This document shows, one piece after another, positions 43,575-52,725 of a DNA stretch of 64,000 bases; positions within the stretch are counted from its first letter, which is position 1, and each line of letters begins with the position of its first letter. The stretch comes from G963665925 sp050596425 (GTDB lineage Bacteria; Bacillota; Clostridia; Peptostreptococcales; Acidaminobacteraceae): positions 3,720,001 through 3,784,000 of the forward strand of contig NZ_CP192292.1 in assembly GCF_050596425.1 (NCBI RefSeq), written 5' to 3'. The position numbers and the translations under genes were made by a program. The notes beneath the pieces are model-generated. The model worked only from the letters and a program-made list of their open reading frames with translations. It was not told the origin of the DNA and did no database searches.

Positions 43575-44255
43575 TTATGGCTTTTCCAGTAAATCTCTTA
43601 CAGCATCAGAACTGCACATTTCTCCATGAGATGGATAAAAGGTCGTTACACCTATATGGAGTAAGTGCAATAAACTACTCAATCTCAGTTCTGGATTCTG
43701 AGCAATTCTATGCATTTTAGCCACAACAGAATTTCCTTTTTTTCTTCCCACAATCATATCGCCAATCATGGCTTCCCCCGTATCCAAAACCACTGAAATA
43801 GAACTTGCTGTGTGGCCTGGGGTATGGATGAGTTTCCCCTTAATTCCATATGGCGATAAATCAAACTCGTCATCAAAGACTTGATTGGGCTTAAACTCTA
43901 TTTTACTCTCTGGCAACATAAAGCCTAGCACATTGAAAACAAACTTAGACCATAATGTGTTGGGTATAACTGGTGAGTTTATACCTTTTTCCAATTCAGC
44001 CGCCGCATCCACATGTGCTACCACATCTGCCCCAGTTAGCCTATGGAGCCTTTTCAGATTGCTAACATGGTCACTGTGATTATGTGTGATCACGATAAGC
44101 TTAATCTTCTTAGGATCAACATGATGAGATTCTAAGTAGGTTAGGACTTTGTCATAATGATTGTCATACCCTGTGTCAACCATTATGAGATTTTCTCCTT
44201 TTAAAAGAAAGGCATTCACCATTCCAAGATCAATCACATTGACAACTTGATTCAT
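43575..44255 (-). CDS. Metallo-beta-lactamase-fold hydrolase
   Basis: About 226 residues. Zinc-site motifs are THNHSDHVSNL, HTPGHTASSISVVL and the terminal YPSHGEMC. Together with MVDTGYDN this is a standard MBL fold; substrate unknown (glyoxalase II- or lactonase-like relatives are common). The frame is open twelve codons further upstream, but GAGGAGGG is nine bases before this ATG, so I choose it. Monocistronic. Confidence 0.82.
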   Translation of the reverse strand: MNQVVNVIDLGMVNAFLLKGENLIMVDTGYDNHYDKVLTYLESHHVDPKKIKLIVITHNHSDHVSNLKRLHRLTGADVVAHVDAAAELEKGINSPVIPNTLWSKFVFNVLGFMLPESKIEFKPNQVFDDEFDLSPYGIKGKLIHTPGHTASSISVVLDTGEAMIGDMIVGRKKGNSVVAKMHRIAQNPELRLSSLLHLLHIGVTTFYPSHGEMCSSDAVRDLLEKP

Positions 44256-44374
44256 TTTCAGCATCCCTCCTCTCAATTTATACTTTTCCATTTATGGAAA
44301 ATTACTTTAAGGCGTTTGCATTACCATAATACCATTTTTTCGCCGGAAAAATACATTCAATTTCAAAAAAATAG

Positions 44375-44407
44375 AAAAAATCCGATTATTAAGCAATCGG
44401 ATTTTTA
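44375..44407. terminator. Terminator after the cobalamin operon
   Basis: AAAAATCCGATT/AATCGGATTTTT stem (44376-44387 with 44395-44406), able to act in both directions; follows cbiJ on the minus strand. Confidence 0.82.
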
Positions 44408-44483
44408 TGATTTCTCTATTCGATTGATTTGGTAGTGACATTTACACTTGCAACAAAATACCATTAAAGCATTTCAGTATACC

Positions 44484-45248
44484 CTAGTCTTCCAGTAAAC
44501 TTTCTACTGCTTTTATGCTGTCCTCAACATGATTAAAAATATTCTCGTAAACAATGTTCGGCCGTTCAATAACAAGGGTTGTCATATCGGCTTTTGAAGC
44601 GGCAATTATCTTTTCCTCAAATCCACCAATTTTTGATGAGGCTTTTGTCACCAGATATTTTACAGAGTACATTTCAAACATGGCCTCATTTATTGCCTGA
44701 GAAAACGGGCCCTGCATAGCAATAATCTGATTTGGTCTTAAACCCAAGTCTGTACAAATATGAATAACTTCAGGTGTTGGGAGCACACGTGTCACCAGCC
44801 GAGTCAAATCAAGCATACGGGTGAAGGGTTCAAGTCGACGGCTTCCAATGGTTAAAAATATCCGCCCCTCTTTATTCATAAGCCATTTTGCCGCATCCTC
44901 ATAAGACGGTAAATAAATTATGTTTTCCTTTGACTCGGTCTTTAAATCAGGTCTCTCGTAGCGTAGATAAGGAATACGGGCCGCCTTGCAGGCTTCAATG
45001 GCATTTTGCGAGGCTTCAACAGCATAGGGATGGGTGGCATCTAAAAGTAGATTCACACCCTTTTCCCTAATGAACGAGACCATATCTTCCATGGACAAAT
45101 GTCCCACAGCGGTCTCAATGTTGTCGTGCCTTGGTAGCATTTGACCGCCATACCCAGACACGGCTGTCATTGTGAGCTTGTAACCAGCCTCAGCAAGTGC
45201 TTGGCCTATCATTCGACCATCACTGGTGCCAGACAGCATTAGAATCAT
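44484..45248 (-). CDS. cbiJ: Cobalt-precorrin-6A reductase
   Basis: A 254-residue CbiJ/CobK reductase that reduces the corrin macrocycle with NADPH. N-terminal ILMLSGTSDGRMIGQALAEAGY, DATHPYAVEASQNAIEACK and LTIGSRRLEPF are family marks. Last gene of the operon; the start overlaps the cbiH stop (ATGA). Confidence 0.9.
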   Translation of the reverse strand: MILMLSGTSDGRMIGQALAEAGYKLTMTAVSGYGGQMLPRHDNIETAVGHLSMEDMVSFIREKGVNLLLDATHPYAVEASQNAIEACKAARIPYLRYERPDLKTESKENIIYLPSYEDAAKWLMNKEGRIFLTIGSRRLEPFTRMLDLTRLVTRVLPTPEVIHICTDLGLRPNQIIAMQGPFSQAINEAMFEMYSVKYLVTKASSKIGGFEEKIIAASKADMTTLVIERPNIVYENIFNHVEDSIKAVESLLED

Positions 45249-45976
45249 ACAGCATACCCTCTTGGCGTCACCATTTTTCCGTCTTTAATATAAGATTTCT
45301 GGTTGCCAATAATCACCATGCTGAACATATCAATTTCATGGTTAAGCATATCTTCAAGTGTTGTTACAACCACACTTTGATCCGATCTTTTGGCATTTCG
45401 CACAATACCAACTGGTGTTGTTTTTGCTTTGGACTTCATCATAATTTCTCTTGCCTCAACAATCTGAGTTTGGCGTCCCTTAGATCTTGGATTGTAGAGC
45501 GAAATTACGAAATCACCTTCTGAAGCGTGGTGTAGTCTTTTCTTTATAAGGTCCCAGTCGGTTAAAAGGTCACTTAAACTGATAACAGCGTAGTCATGCA
45601 TTAAAGGGGCGCCCAGACAAGACGCTGCAGCATTGGCCGCAGTGATTCCAGGTACAATTTCAACATCAACCGTCTGGTCTGACATTTCAAGCATAATGCC
45701 CGCCATACCATAAACCCCTGCATCTCCACTGCTAACAAGAGAAACTGTTTTGCCCTCTTTCGCCAGTTCAAGAACGTGGGCACAACGGTCAACCTCTTTA
45801 CGCATGCCAGAAGAAGAAACATCTTGATCTTCTATCAAGTCTTCAATTAAGTTTATATATGTCTTGTAACCAACAATGACATCACTGCGTTTAATGGCTT
45901 CAACTGCCGCAGGTGATCTATATTCCGGTAACCCCGGACCAATTCCAATTACAAATATCTTACCCTTTGATTGCAT
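45245..45976 (-). CDS. cbiH: Cobalt-precorrin-3B C17-methyltransferase
   Basis: A 243-residue tetrapyrrole methylase (CbiH/CobJ), which methylates C17 and contracts the ring together with cobalt. IGIGPGLPEYRSPAAVEAI at the N-terminus, SSGDAGVYGMAGIMLE, PGITAANAAASCLGAPLMHDYAVISLSD and IVRNAKRSDQSVVVTTL are typical. It overlaps cbiG by 17 bases. Confidence 0.92.
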   Translation of the reverse strand: MQSKGKIFVIGIGPGLPEYRSPAAVEAIKRSDVIVGYKTYINLIEDLIEDQDVSSSGMRKEVDRCAHVLELAKEGKTVSLVSSGDAGVYGMAGIMLEMSDQTVDVEIVPGITAANAAASCLGAPLMHDYAVISLSDLLTDWDLIKKRLHHASEGDFVISLYNPRSKGRQTQIVEAREIMMKSKAKTTPVGIVRNAKRSDQSVVVTTLEDMLNHEIDMFSMVIIGNQKSYIKDGKMVTPRGYAV

Positions 45977-47042
45977 AGTCTTCCTCCCAGATGGCTATTG
46001 TCACACCTTGTTCAGCGTGTCGTTTGAGTTTCATATATCCCGCTTGTCCAGCGAGCATGGCACAAGGCTCTGCAACAGCTCTTACACCTATTGTTTTTTC
46101 AACAAAGTCAGACCCCTTAAATTGGGCTTGAACTTTTTTTATATCATCTAAATCTATAATGTCGAGTGGAATTTGAAGTGCCTTGACCAAGTCAAGTATA
46201 CCTTCTTCGTCAGATTTTAAGCCAATGGTTGCCATTGATCTTACAGCCCTGTAGTCAATACCCGCTTTGGAACAGGCGTTCTCGAACACCGCCCTTATAA
46301 TAGATGCTTTTGTCCCCCTTCTACAACCAATCCCAGCAACAAAATGTCTGGGAATGAGCTGGACGGAGTTTGCAGGCACTTCAATTAAGTCCGACGTAAT
46401 TATAATTCGCCCACATGCCTTGTCATTAAAAACCCGTTCTTTTAACCCCTCTATGGTAAGAGTGTCATCATAAGCTTTCACACTGACCTTGTCTGGCAGG
46501 CTTGAAACAAGAGTCTCAGGCAAGAGCACAGATGTGTAAATATCTATACAGCCTCCATTGATGCCTATGGCCGTCACATTTTTTGCGTCTTCCATACAAG
46601 CAATATGGGCTCCGAGTTTCTTTGCAAGCATATCGACGGCCAGATTGCCTGTCACATCTGAAGCGGTTGTAATAACAGGGCTTGCGCCTACTGCTTGTCC
46701 CACTTTCATCGCGAGTGCGTTTCCACCGCCAAGGTGACCGGACAAGAGGGAAATTGCGTGTTGTCCCCCTTCATCCATTACGACAACTGCAGGGTCAGAT
46801 ACCTTTGACTCTATATAGGGTGCAAGACTTCGTACCACAATCCCTGTGGCCATAATAAAGACAAGACCATCATACTGTTTAAACAGCTTGCCTGCAAAGG
46901 TCTTAAAAGGCTTTTCGATCTCTCTTGCACCAAAAGCCCCTGCATAATCCGACTTGCAGTAGAGTGTTCCACCAATCACGTCACAAAGCTGGTTCCCCAG
47001 TTCACTTGCGCCTCTTGTCAGTGTCACAACTGCTATTTTCAT
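45960..47042 (-). CDS. cbiG: Cobalt-precorrin-5A hydrolase
   Basis: A 360-residue CbiG, which opens the delta-lactone and releases C20 as acetaldehyde. N-terminal VVTLTRGASELGNQL, central LSGHLGGGNALAMKVGQAVGASPVITTASDVTGN, and the C-terminal GIGCRRGTKASIIRAV domain are present. Its presence shows the anaerobic route. Overlaps cbiF by four bases. Confidence 0.93.
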   Translation of the reverse strand: MKIAVVTLTRGASELGNQLCDVIGGTLYCKSDYAGAFGAREIEKPFKTFAGKLFKQYDGLVFIMATGIVVRSLAPYIESKVSDPAVVVMDEGGQHAISLLSGHLGGGNALAMKVGQAVGASPVITTASDVTGNLAVDMLAKKLGAHIACMEDAKNVTAIGINGGCIDIYTSVLLPETLVSSLPDKVSVKAYDDTLTIEGLKERVFNDKACGRIIITSDLIEVPANSVQLIPRHFVAGIGCRRGTKASIIRAVFENACSKAGIDYRAVRSMATIGLKSDEEGILDLVKALQIPLDIIDLDDIKKVQAQFKGSDFVEKTIGVRAVAEPCAMLAGQAGYMKLKRHAEQGVTIAIWEEDYAIKG

Positions 47043-47797
47043 GACTTTGCTACCCTGTATTCATGGGTAAAACCTGGATCATATAGCTTTGAAAGTTCAT
47101 AGTCAGAATCCAGGAAATCACCAACGAGTATTTGAGCTGTTTTCGTAATACCGGCCTCTTTAACCTTATCTGCAATCGTTGACAGGGTACCTGTTACGAT
47201 CTTTTGATCTGGCCAAGTCGCTCTTTGTACAACAGCAATAGGTGTTTGTTCTCCATAGTGGTGAGAAAGCCTCTTAACCACATTGTCTATCATTTGTACT
47301 GACAAGAAGATGGCCATTGACGCCTGGTGAGACGCCAGTTTTTCGAGAGCCTCAGCTTCCGGCACAGGTGTACGTCCTTCAAGACGGGTGCAAATAACCG
47401 TTTGTGATACGCCTGGCAAAGTGAATTCCTTCTTTAAGGCTGCAGCCGATGCAACAAATGAACTTACACCTGGTGTTATGTCCACATCAATGCCCTTGGA
47501 AGCCAGTCTATCTATCTGTTCTTTAATGGCACCATAAATACTTGGGTCGCCTGTATGAAGTCGTACGACTTTTTTACCTGCTTCCAGGCCAGAAAGCATA
47601 ACTTCAATCACTTCATCAAGGGTCATTGATGCTGAGTTATGAATTTCTGCTTCTTCCTTACGCCATTTCATAACCTCTGGATTGACAAGGGAACCCGCAT
47701 AAATGAGCACGTCTGCTTCTTCAACAAGGCGGCGCCCCTTAAGCGTCATCAAATCTGGATCACCAGGGCCTGCTCCAATAATATATACTTTATTCAT
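47039..47797 (-). CDS. cbiF: Cobalt-precorrin-4 C11-methyltransferase
   Basis: A 252-residue tetrapyrrole methylase. YIIGAGPGDPDLMTLKGRRLVEEADVLIYAGSLVNPE, RLHTGDPSIYGAIKEQ and PGVSSFVASAAALKKEFTLPGVSQTVICTR are the CbiF/CobM pattern. Directly abuts cbiL. Confidence 0.93.
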   Translation of the reverse strand: MNKVYIIGAGPGDPDLMTLKGRRLVEEADVLIYAGSLVNPEVMKWRKEEAEIHNSASMTLDEVIEVMLSGLEAGKKVVRLHTGDPSIYGAIKEQIDRLASKGIDVDITPGVSSFVASAAALKKEFTLPGVSQTVICTRLEGRTPVPEAEALEKLASHQASMAIFLSVQMIDNVVKRLSHHYGEQTPIAVVQRATWPDQKIVTGTLSTIADKVKEAGITKTAQILVGDFLDSDYELSKLYDPGFTHEYRVAKS

Positions 47798-48499
47798 TTA
47801 GAATCCCTTCCTTTTCACGATCATCGTTGACAGATACGGCACGTTTCCATCTTTCAGAGTCTGGATGTCTGTAGTCACTTGCTGGATGTCTGTTGAACAC
47901 TTGCTAATCATAACAAACTTGTCTTGCAGATTTTTTTCTTCAAGGATTTCAGCCAGTCTCTCACTGTCATGTGAAGGCTTCATTATAATCACATTGTCAT
48001 AGTGATCAAGGGCTTTTTCTGCCGTTTCGCACCCATGCTTTAGAGGAACAATGCCAAATGTTTCTTCCCACAAAGCAAGGGGCAGGTTTTGGTTGGCTGC
48101 CACTGCACAAAAAGACGTGATGCCAGGTATTGTCTCAACAGCCACACCTTCTGTCAGTAGAGGAAGAAGGTACATATAGGTGCTGTAAACAGTTGGATCT
48201 CCTAGTGTTAGAAAGGCCACGTTTGCCCCCTGCTGTACACGCTCTGATATAATTTCAGCATTCTTTTTCCATGCCTCCATCATGACATCATGGTCATGCA
48301 CCATTGGAAACTCAAGGGTTAGAATCTCTGTTTCTTTTGGAATATATGCTTCAGCAATTTCAAAGGCAAAACTGCCCTTTCCATTTCTTGCTTCTGGACA
48401 CACTAAAACATCTGCTGCTTCAATTGCTTTAATCGCTTTGACTGTGATTAGATCTGGATCTCCAGGTCCCACGCCAATGCCTACAAACTTACCTGCCAT
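47798..48499 (-). CDS. cbiL: Cobalt-precorrin-2 C20-methyltransferase
   Basis: A 233-residue tetrapyrrole methylase. GIGVGPGDPDLITVKAIKAIEAADVLVCPEA, LTLGDPTVYSTYMYLLPLL and IPGITSFCAVAANQNLPLA are characteristic of CbiL/CobI. AGGAGG precedes the ATG; 15 bases after cbiT. Confidence 0.93.
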   Translation of the reverse strand: MAGKFVGIGVGPGDPDLITVKAIKAIEAADVLVCPEARNGKGSFAFEIAEAYIPKETEILTLEFPMVHDHDVMMEAWKKNAEIISERVQQGANVAFLTLGDPTVYSTYMYLLPLLTEGVAVETIPGITSFCAVAANQNLPLALWEETFGIVPLKHGCETAEKALDHYDNVIIMKPSHDSERLAEILEEKNLQDKFVMISKCSTDIQQVTTDIQTLKDGNVPYLSTMIVKRKGF

Positions 48500-48514
48500 T
48501 TTACTTCCTCCTAA

Positions 48515-49093
48515 TTATCTTCGTGTCGCTGATATTATATATATCGGATTCATTGCTTCCATCATTGTTACAGAGCCAACCGCCCGTCCCCTTGAAACCT
48601 GCATTTGAATGACATCAAGGTCATCAAAGGCATGGGCTTTAATCGCATCAACAGCACGGCTTAAATTCTCAATGGTAATAATGTTTATTACAAGTCGTCC
48701 ATTTCTATTTAAATGATTTTCACAGTAGGCCACAATGTTTTCCATCTGCCCCCCTGATCCGCCCACCACAATGCCATCAAACATTTCATCTGGCAAATCA
48801 GCGGGGGCAAGCCCCTTGACGGGTTTAATATTGTCACACTTAAAACGGCGGATGTTTTCTAAGAAAACTTCGTACGCATCATCTTTTCTTTCAATCCCCC
48901 ATACCTGGCCCTTTGTGGCCTGTAAAGCCATTTCAATGGTTATGGACCCAGAGCCAGCCCCAATATCAAGGGCTTTGGCATCAGGTCCCAGCCTTAGTTT
49001 TGAAAGTGTGACAGCACGCACCTCAGACTTTGTCATCGGGGCATTGCCTCTATAAAATGTCTCATCTGATAGTCCCGGTCCCTTGTAAAGCAT
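48515..49093 (-). CDS. cbiT: Cobalt-precorrin-6B C15-methyltransferase (decarboxylating)
   Basis: A 192-residue class I methyltransferase with GPDAKALDIGAGSGSITIEMAL and VVGGSGGQMENIV. It starts with the CbiT-typical GLSDETFYRGNAPMTKSEVRA. It pairs with CbiE, here encoded separately rather than fused as CobL. Confidence 0.92.
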   Translation of the reverse strand: MLYKGPGLSDETFYRGNAPMTKSEVRAVTLSKLRLGPDAKALDIGAGSGSITIEMALQATKGQVWGIERKDDAYEVFLENIRRFKCDNIKPVKGLAPADLPDEMFDGIVVGGSGGQMENIVAYCENHLNRNGRLVINIITIENLSRAVDAIKAHAFDDLDVIQMQVSRGRAVGSVTMMEAMNPIYIISATRR

Positions 49094-49888
49094 TTAGCTT
49101 TTCACTCCCAACAGTTTGTCCACTTTTGAAGCAAATAGTCTTTGGAATGACTCCAAGGCACCTAGCCCCGTCACCACTGGCTTCACATCAAAACCAGATG
49201 CCGTCAGCCTGTTTACCCATGAATCGTCATCTTCACCAGCCATATCATTTTTGGCATGATCTCCAGCCACAAGCATAAATGGCATGATGCCCATTTTCTC
49301 AATGCCCTTGTCTTTGAGCTGAGGCACAGTATGGTCTAAGTTTGGAAAGGACTCTAGCGATGCGATTGTTACCGGCTTTTTATTCATCTCAAAATGAAGC
49401 TGCAAACAACTGTAGGTCGAATTAGCTGGGTGATGAGTTCCGTGGCCCATAAGCAGCCAGTGACTCATGTTATGGACTTGCGAAAGTTTTTCCAGCTCTA
49501 CATCTAGGGCTCCTAAAACAAGGCTATAGTCTTCTTCACAGAAAATAAGGGGTTCACCAAGTTTTATTTTCACATCATATTTATGTCTGGCGCGTACAAC
49601 TGAAAGCTTGACCTTGTCATACTCGTAACCCGGCATAATATGTAGGGGCTGAAGATAAATTTCTTTTATGCCATCTGCCACCATCTTGTCTATGCCTTCA
49701 ATTTCATTGTCTATATAAATTCCGTCTCTATCCTTGAGTTTTTTTACAATCCTTCTTGAGGTGAAAGCGCGTCTGACTTCGTATTCAGGATATTTGTCTT
49801 TGACGAGTTCTTCTACGGGATCAATGCAAGATTCTCTTGCATCCTGATAGCTTGTTCCAAAGCTAACCACCAATATACCTTTTTTCAT
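49094..49888 (-). CDS. cbiK: Sirohydrochlorin cobaltochelatase
   Basis: A 264-residue CbiK that inserts cobalt into sirohydrochlorin, the entry step of the anaerobic pathway. VVSFGTSYQDARESCI at the N-terminus, YLQPLHIMPGYEYDK and the metal-site LLMGHGTHHPAN are present. No signal peptide, so cytosolic, unlike exported CbiK relatives. Lies four bases after cbiE. Confidence 0.93.
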   Translation of the reverse strand: MKKGILVVSFGTSYQDARESCIDPVEELVKDKYPEYEVRRAFTSRRIVKKLKDRDGIYIDNEIEGIDKMVADGIKEIYLQPLHIMPGYEYDKVKLSVVRARHKYDVKIKLGEPLIFCEEDYSLVLGALDVELEKLSQVHNMSHWLLMGHGTHHPANSTYSCLQLHFEMNKKPVTIASLESFPNLDHTVPQLKDKGIEKMGIMPFMLVAGDHAKNDMAGEDDDSWVNRLTASGFDVKPVVTGLGALESFQRLFASKVDKLLGVKS

Positions 49889-49892
49889 TGTT

Positions 49893-50507
49893 TCACTTCC
49901 TTTCCAATATAACCACCACTAAATCAGAAAAGGTCTTGTCTTTGATTTCACTCGGTAGACCCTTGGTGATTGTTTCGTTCTCGTATGATAAATTCTCTCC
50001 AACATAAATACTCACATTGTTCATGCCTTCCTTCAAAAGTTTTTTTGCAATTTCTGAAGGTGTATTTTTTTGATCTGTTAAAAGCCCGACAGTCTCGTAG
50101 TCATTGACCATACTGGAAAAATTAAGATCTCGTCCATGGACACTGCCAATAAAACTGTTTTGATACACCCGACCAATTCGACCATACATATATTGGAGCG
50201 AGCTGATGCCCGGAATGACATCCATTTCTTCCTCTTCGAAATTTTTTTTCATATAGGATAAAAGACTGTAAAAGCCTGTGTCCCCCGAAACCGCTACAAC
50301 AATATTTTGACCTTGTCTCCCACGTATCATTTCTGGAAGCTTTGACAGTTGCCCCTCCACATGGATGAGTTCTTTATCCGTTTTTTGAAAGGGCTCAATA
50401 TGTCTTTTCCCACCAATAATCACATCTGCTTCATCTAGTGCTCTTTTTGCGATGGGAAGAACATAGTCCGAGTGTCCGGGGCCCATGCCTACAATTTTAA
50501 ACATCAT
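49893..50507 (-). CDS. cbiE: Cobalt-precorrin-7 C5-methyltransferase
   Basis: A 204-residue tetrapyrrole methylase: KIVGMGPGHSDYVLPIAKRALDEADVIIGG, VVAVSGDTGFYSLL and PGISSLQYMYGRIG. Methylates C5 and works with CbiT. Overlaps cbiD by four bases. Confidence 0.92.
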   Translation of the reverse strand: MMFKIVGMGPGHSDYVLPIAKRALDEADVIIGGKRHIEPFQKTDKELIHVEGQLSKLPEMIRGRQGQNIVVAVSGDTGFYSLLSYMKKNFEEEEMDVIPGISSLQYMYGRIGRVYQNSFIGSVHGRDLNFSSMVNDYETVGLLTDQKNTPSEIAKKLLKEGMNNVSIYVGENLSYENETITKGLPSEIKDKTFSDLVVVILERK

Positions 50508-51610
50508 ATTTTAAATCCCTCTTCCAGCTTCTTTGCATTTCGACAAGAGCCTAAATAGCCATGAGCCTTGGTAAAGATTATTGTGCCCACGTTGACCTCG
50601 TCATAGACCCTTCCAATACATCTGTCTGTAATGGCATTGGCAATTTGATCAAAGACTTGCATGTAGCCTGCATCTTTTATATGATCCACGGCCTCATCTG
50701 TTGTATTGGATCCCATCACAGCCTTTATCAGCCCCACAGGTGCTTCAAGCAGAGCCAAATGAGCCGCTAAGGTTTCCATGCGACCATCTGCAAACTTGCT
50801 GTGGGTCTGGAAAATGCCAGAGGCCACCTTGACCATTTTGCCCAGGTGTCCAATCCATAACACACTCCGTACGTTCTGCCTACCCGCTTCATCCATCATA
50901 AAGCCAATAAAGTTGCTGGTTTTTACAATTCGTTTGTCATCAAGAGAATTTTCTTTTGCATAGTCCCTGCCATAGTTGCCTGGGGCGAAGATTATATCCC
51001 TTTGACCACTGGCAAGTAACATTTTCAGTTCAACCCGCATGGTCTCCTTTAGGGCATCTTCTGACATGGGCTCTACAATGCCACTTGTTCCAATGATAGA
51101 AAGACCACCCACAATGCCCAGTTTGGGGTTAAATGTTTTCTTTGCTTTTTCCACACCTTCTGGTGCAGATATGACAACCTCCACAGTTTTTCCTTCTGGT
51201 AAGACGTCATGAACGGCTGCAAAAATCATCTGCCTTGGGACTGGGTTGATCGCTGGCTGACCTACAGGAACCGACAGGCCAGGTTTCGTCACCCGACCTA
51301 TGCCTTCTCCACCTTTTAACGCATAGTCCTTGGCAAAACAGACCTGGGCAAAAACCTTCATACCATGGGTCACATCAGGATCATCCCCAGCATCTTTGAC
51401 CACCGCACACTTGGCATATGTGTCAGTCAGCTCAATATCAACAATAGGAATGCTGAGTATCCACCCTTTTGGGGTATCTATTTCTATAACTTCAAGTTTC
51501 CTTTGATTGTGCAGCATCCAGGTCGCCGCCTTCGCCGCCGCAGTTGCGCAAGACCCTGTGGTAAAACCATACCTTAGTTTTTTACCGTCTTTTTCTATGA
51601 AGCGATCCAT
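50504..51610 (-). CDS. cbiD: Cobalt-precorrin-5B C1-methyltransferase
   Basis: A 368-residue CbiD. RYGFTTGSCATAAAKAATW at the N-terminus is the family signature, with GEGIGRVTKPGLSVPVGQPAINPVPR and later VLWIGHLGKMVKVASG. Methylates C1 in the anaerobic pathway. 21 bases after cbiC. Confidence 0.94.
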   Translation of the reverse strand: MDRFIEKDGKKLRYGFTTGSCATAAAKAATWMLHNQRKLEVIEIDTPKGWILSIPIVDIELTDTYAKCAVVKDAGDDPDVTHGMKVFAQVCFAKDYALKGGEGIGRVTKPGLSVPVGQPAINPVPRQMIFAAVHDVLPEGKTVEVVISAPEGVEKAKKTFNPKLGIVGGLSIIGTSGIVEPMSEDALKETMRVELKMLLASGQRDIIFAPGNYGRDYAKENSLDDKRIVKTSNFIGFMMDEAGRQNVRSVLWIGHLGKMVKVASGIFQTHSKFADGRMETLAAHLALLEAPVGLIKAVMGSNTTDEAVDHIKDAGYMQVFDQIANAITDRCIGRVYDEVNVGTIIFTKAHGYLGSCRNAKKLEEGFKI

Positions 51611-51631
51611 CTTGATCTCTCCTCACTAAGT

Positions 51632-52270
51632 CTACAACTGATATAGCATTGCATTGATAATAGTCGCCGCCACTGGACTGCCGCCCTTACGTCCTCTAAC
51701 CACAATATAGGGAATATCCAGCGTTCGAAGAAGTTCTTTGGATTCTTCTGCACCAACAAATCCCACTGGAACACCTACTATCAAGGCCGGCTTTATATTG
51801 CCTTTTTGAATTTCCTCAATTAAGGTAAACAGAGCCGTTGGAGCGTTTCCAATAGCAAAAATTTTCGTGTTCTCATCATGGCAGGCTTTCTCAATGGCAA
51901 CCATAGACCGAGTGATGCTTCTTTCTTTGGCTTCTACAACCACATCTTCATCATGAACACGGTGATAGACCTTGCCACCATATTCTGAAAGTTTTCTTTT
52001 ATTAATCCCTGCCATAACCATATTGGTGTCTGCATATATGTCTGATCCCTCTTTAAGAGCTTGCATACCCGCTTCTACGGCATCCGGGTGAAAATCAAGA
52101 AGGTCAGCATATTCAAAATCTGCTGTGGTATGAATCACACGCTTAACAATGGGTGCTGTTTTTTCGTCAAAATCATGGGGGCCCATTTCTTCTGTAATAA
52201 TTTCGAAACTTCCTTTTTCAATATCCATTGGTTTTCTTACATAGTTTTCAAGCATTTTTTTATGATCCAT
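51632..52270 (-). CDS. cbiC: Cobalt-precorrin-8 methylmutase
   Basis: About 212 residues. Moves the C11 methyl to C12 to give cobyrinate. Family marks are FEYADLLDFHPDAVEAGMQAL, MVMAGINKRKLSEYGG, and VGVPVGFVGAEESKELL with VVRGRKGGSPVAATIINALLY-like end. The frame stays open upstream through the riboswitch; GGAGG before two ATGs fixes the start at 52268-52273. First gene of the operon, controlled by the riboswitch. Confidence 0.93.
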   Translation of the reverse strand: MDHKKMLENYVRKPMDIEKGSFEIITEEMGPHDFDEKTAPIVKRVIHTTADFEYADLLDFHPDAVEAGMQALKEGSDIYADTNMVMAGINKRKLSEYGGKVYHRVHDEDVVVEAKERSITRSMVAIEKACHDENTKIFAIGNAPTALFTLIEEIQKGNIKPALIVGVPVGFVGAEESKELLRTLDIPYIVVRGRKGGSPVAATIINAMLYQL

Positions 52271-52327
52271 CATATCCTCCATCTTGCATCTAAGACCTGT
52301 CTTGTATATATCACGTGTACTTGAACA

Positions 52328-52357
52328 ACAAAAAAATCCGGCTTTGAAAGCCGGATT
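52328..52357 (-). terminator. Terminator in the leader of the cobalamin operon
   Basis: ATCCGGCTT/AAGCCGGAT stem, loop TGA, then a T-run on the minus strand, about 60 bases before cbiC. It is the likely off switch of the riboswitch. Confidence 0.85.
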
Positions 52358-52439
52358 CGTGCAATATCTTATTTCAGTTGGAAATTTTCCGATACTGGAA
52401 CGCATCCCAACTCTCACCCTGAAGTTGTGAATTACTATG

Positions 52440-52604
52440 GCGTTTGCAGGCAGGTTTCCTGGCTCTCGTATTCTCCGTTTAACGCCTTCCCATCTGGTAA
52501 AAGACAGTGGCCATGTCAAACAGCAACGATTACAGTAGCAGGGGCTGCATCGGACTCTCACCGAACTTCCCTATTAACCCTTGACGGGCACCTGAAACGT
52601 TTAT
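52440..52604 (-). promoter_or_regulatory. Cobalamin (B12) riboswitch
   Basis: Minus strand shows in order TTTCAGGTGCCC, TTAATAGGGAAGTTCGGTG, GAGTCCGATGCAGCCCC, GCTACTGTAAT, GGCCACTG and AGCCAGGAAACCTGCC. These are the conserved blocks of an adenosylcobalamin-type riboswitch with correct spacing. With the downstream terminator it should stop cbi transcription when B12 is plentiful. Confidence 0.93.
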
Positions 52605-52619
52605 ATCGTTTTCCCAATC

Positions 52620-52648
52620 ATTATATTACATTTGTCGTGCATGAACAA
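52620..52648 (-). promoter_or_regulatory. Promoter of the cobalamin operon
   Basis: Minus strand TTGTTC (52643-52648), 17-bp spacer, TATAAT (52620-52625), about 15 bases before the first conserved riboswitch block. Confidence 0.7.
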
Positions 52649-52725
52649 GGTGAAGTGCATGTATTATTAAGAATAATATACTGTTTTTATGCATTTTACT
52701 GCCCTGTTCCTTCGGTTTGCTCTAT

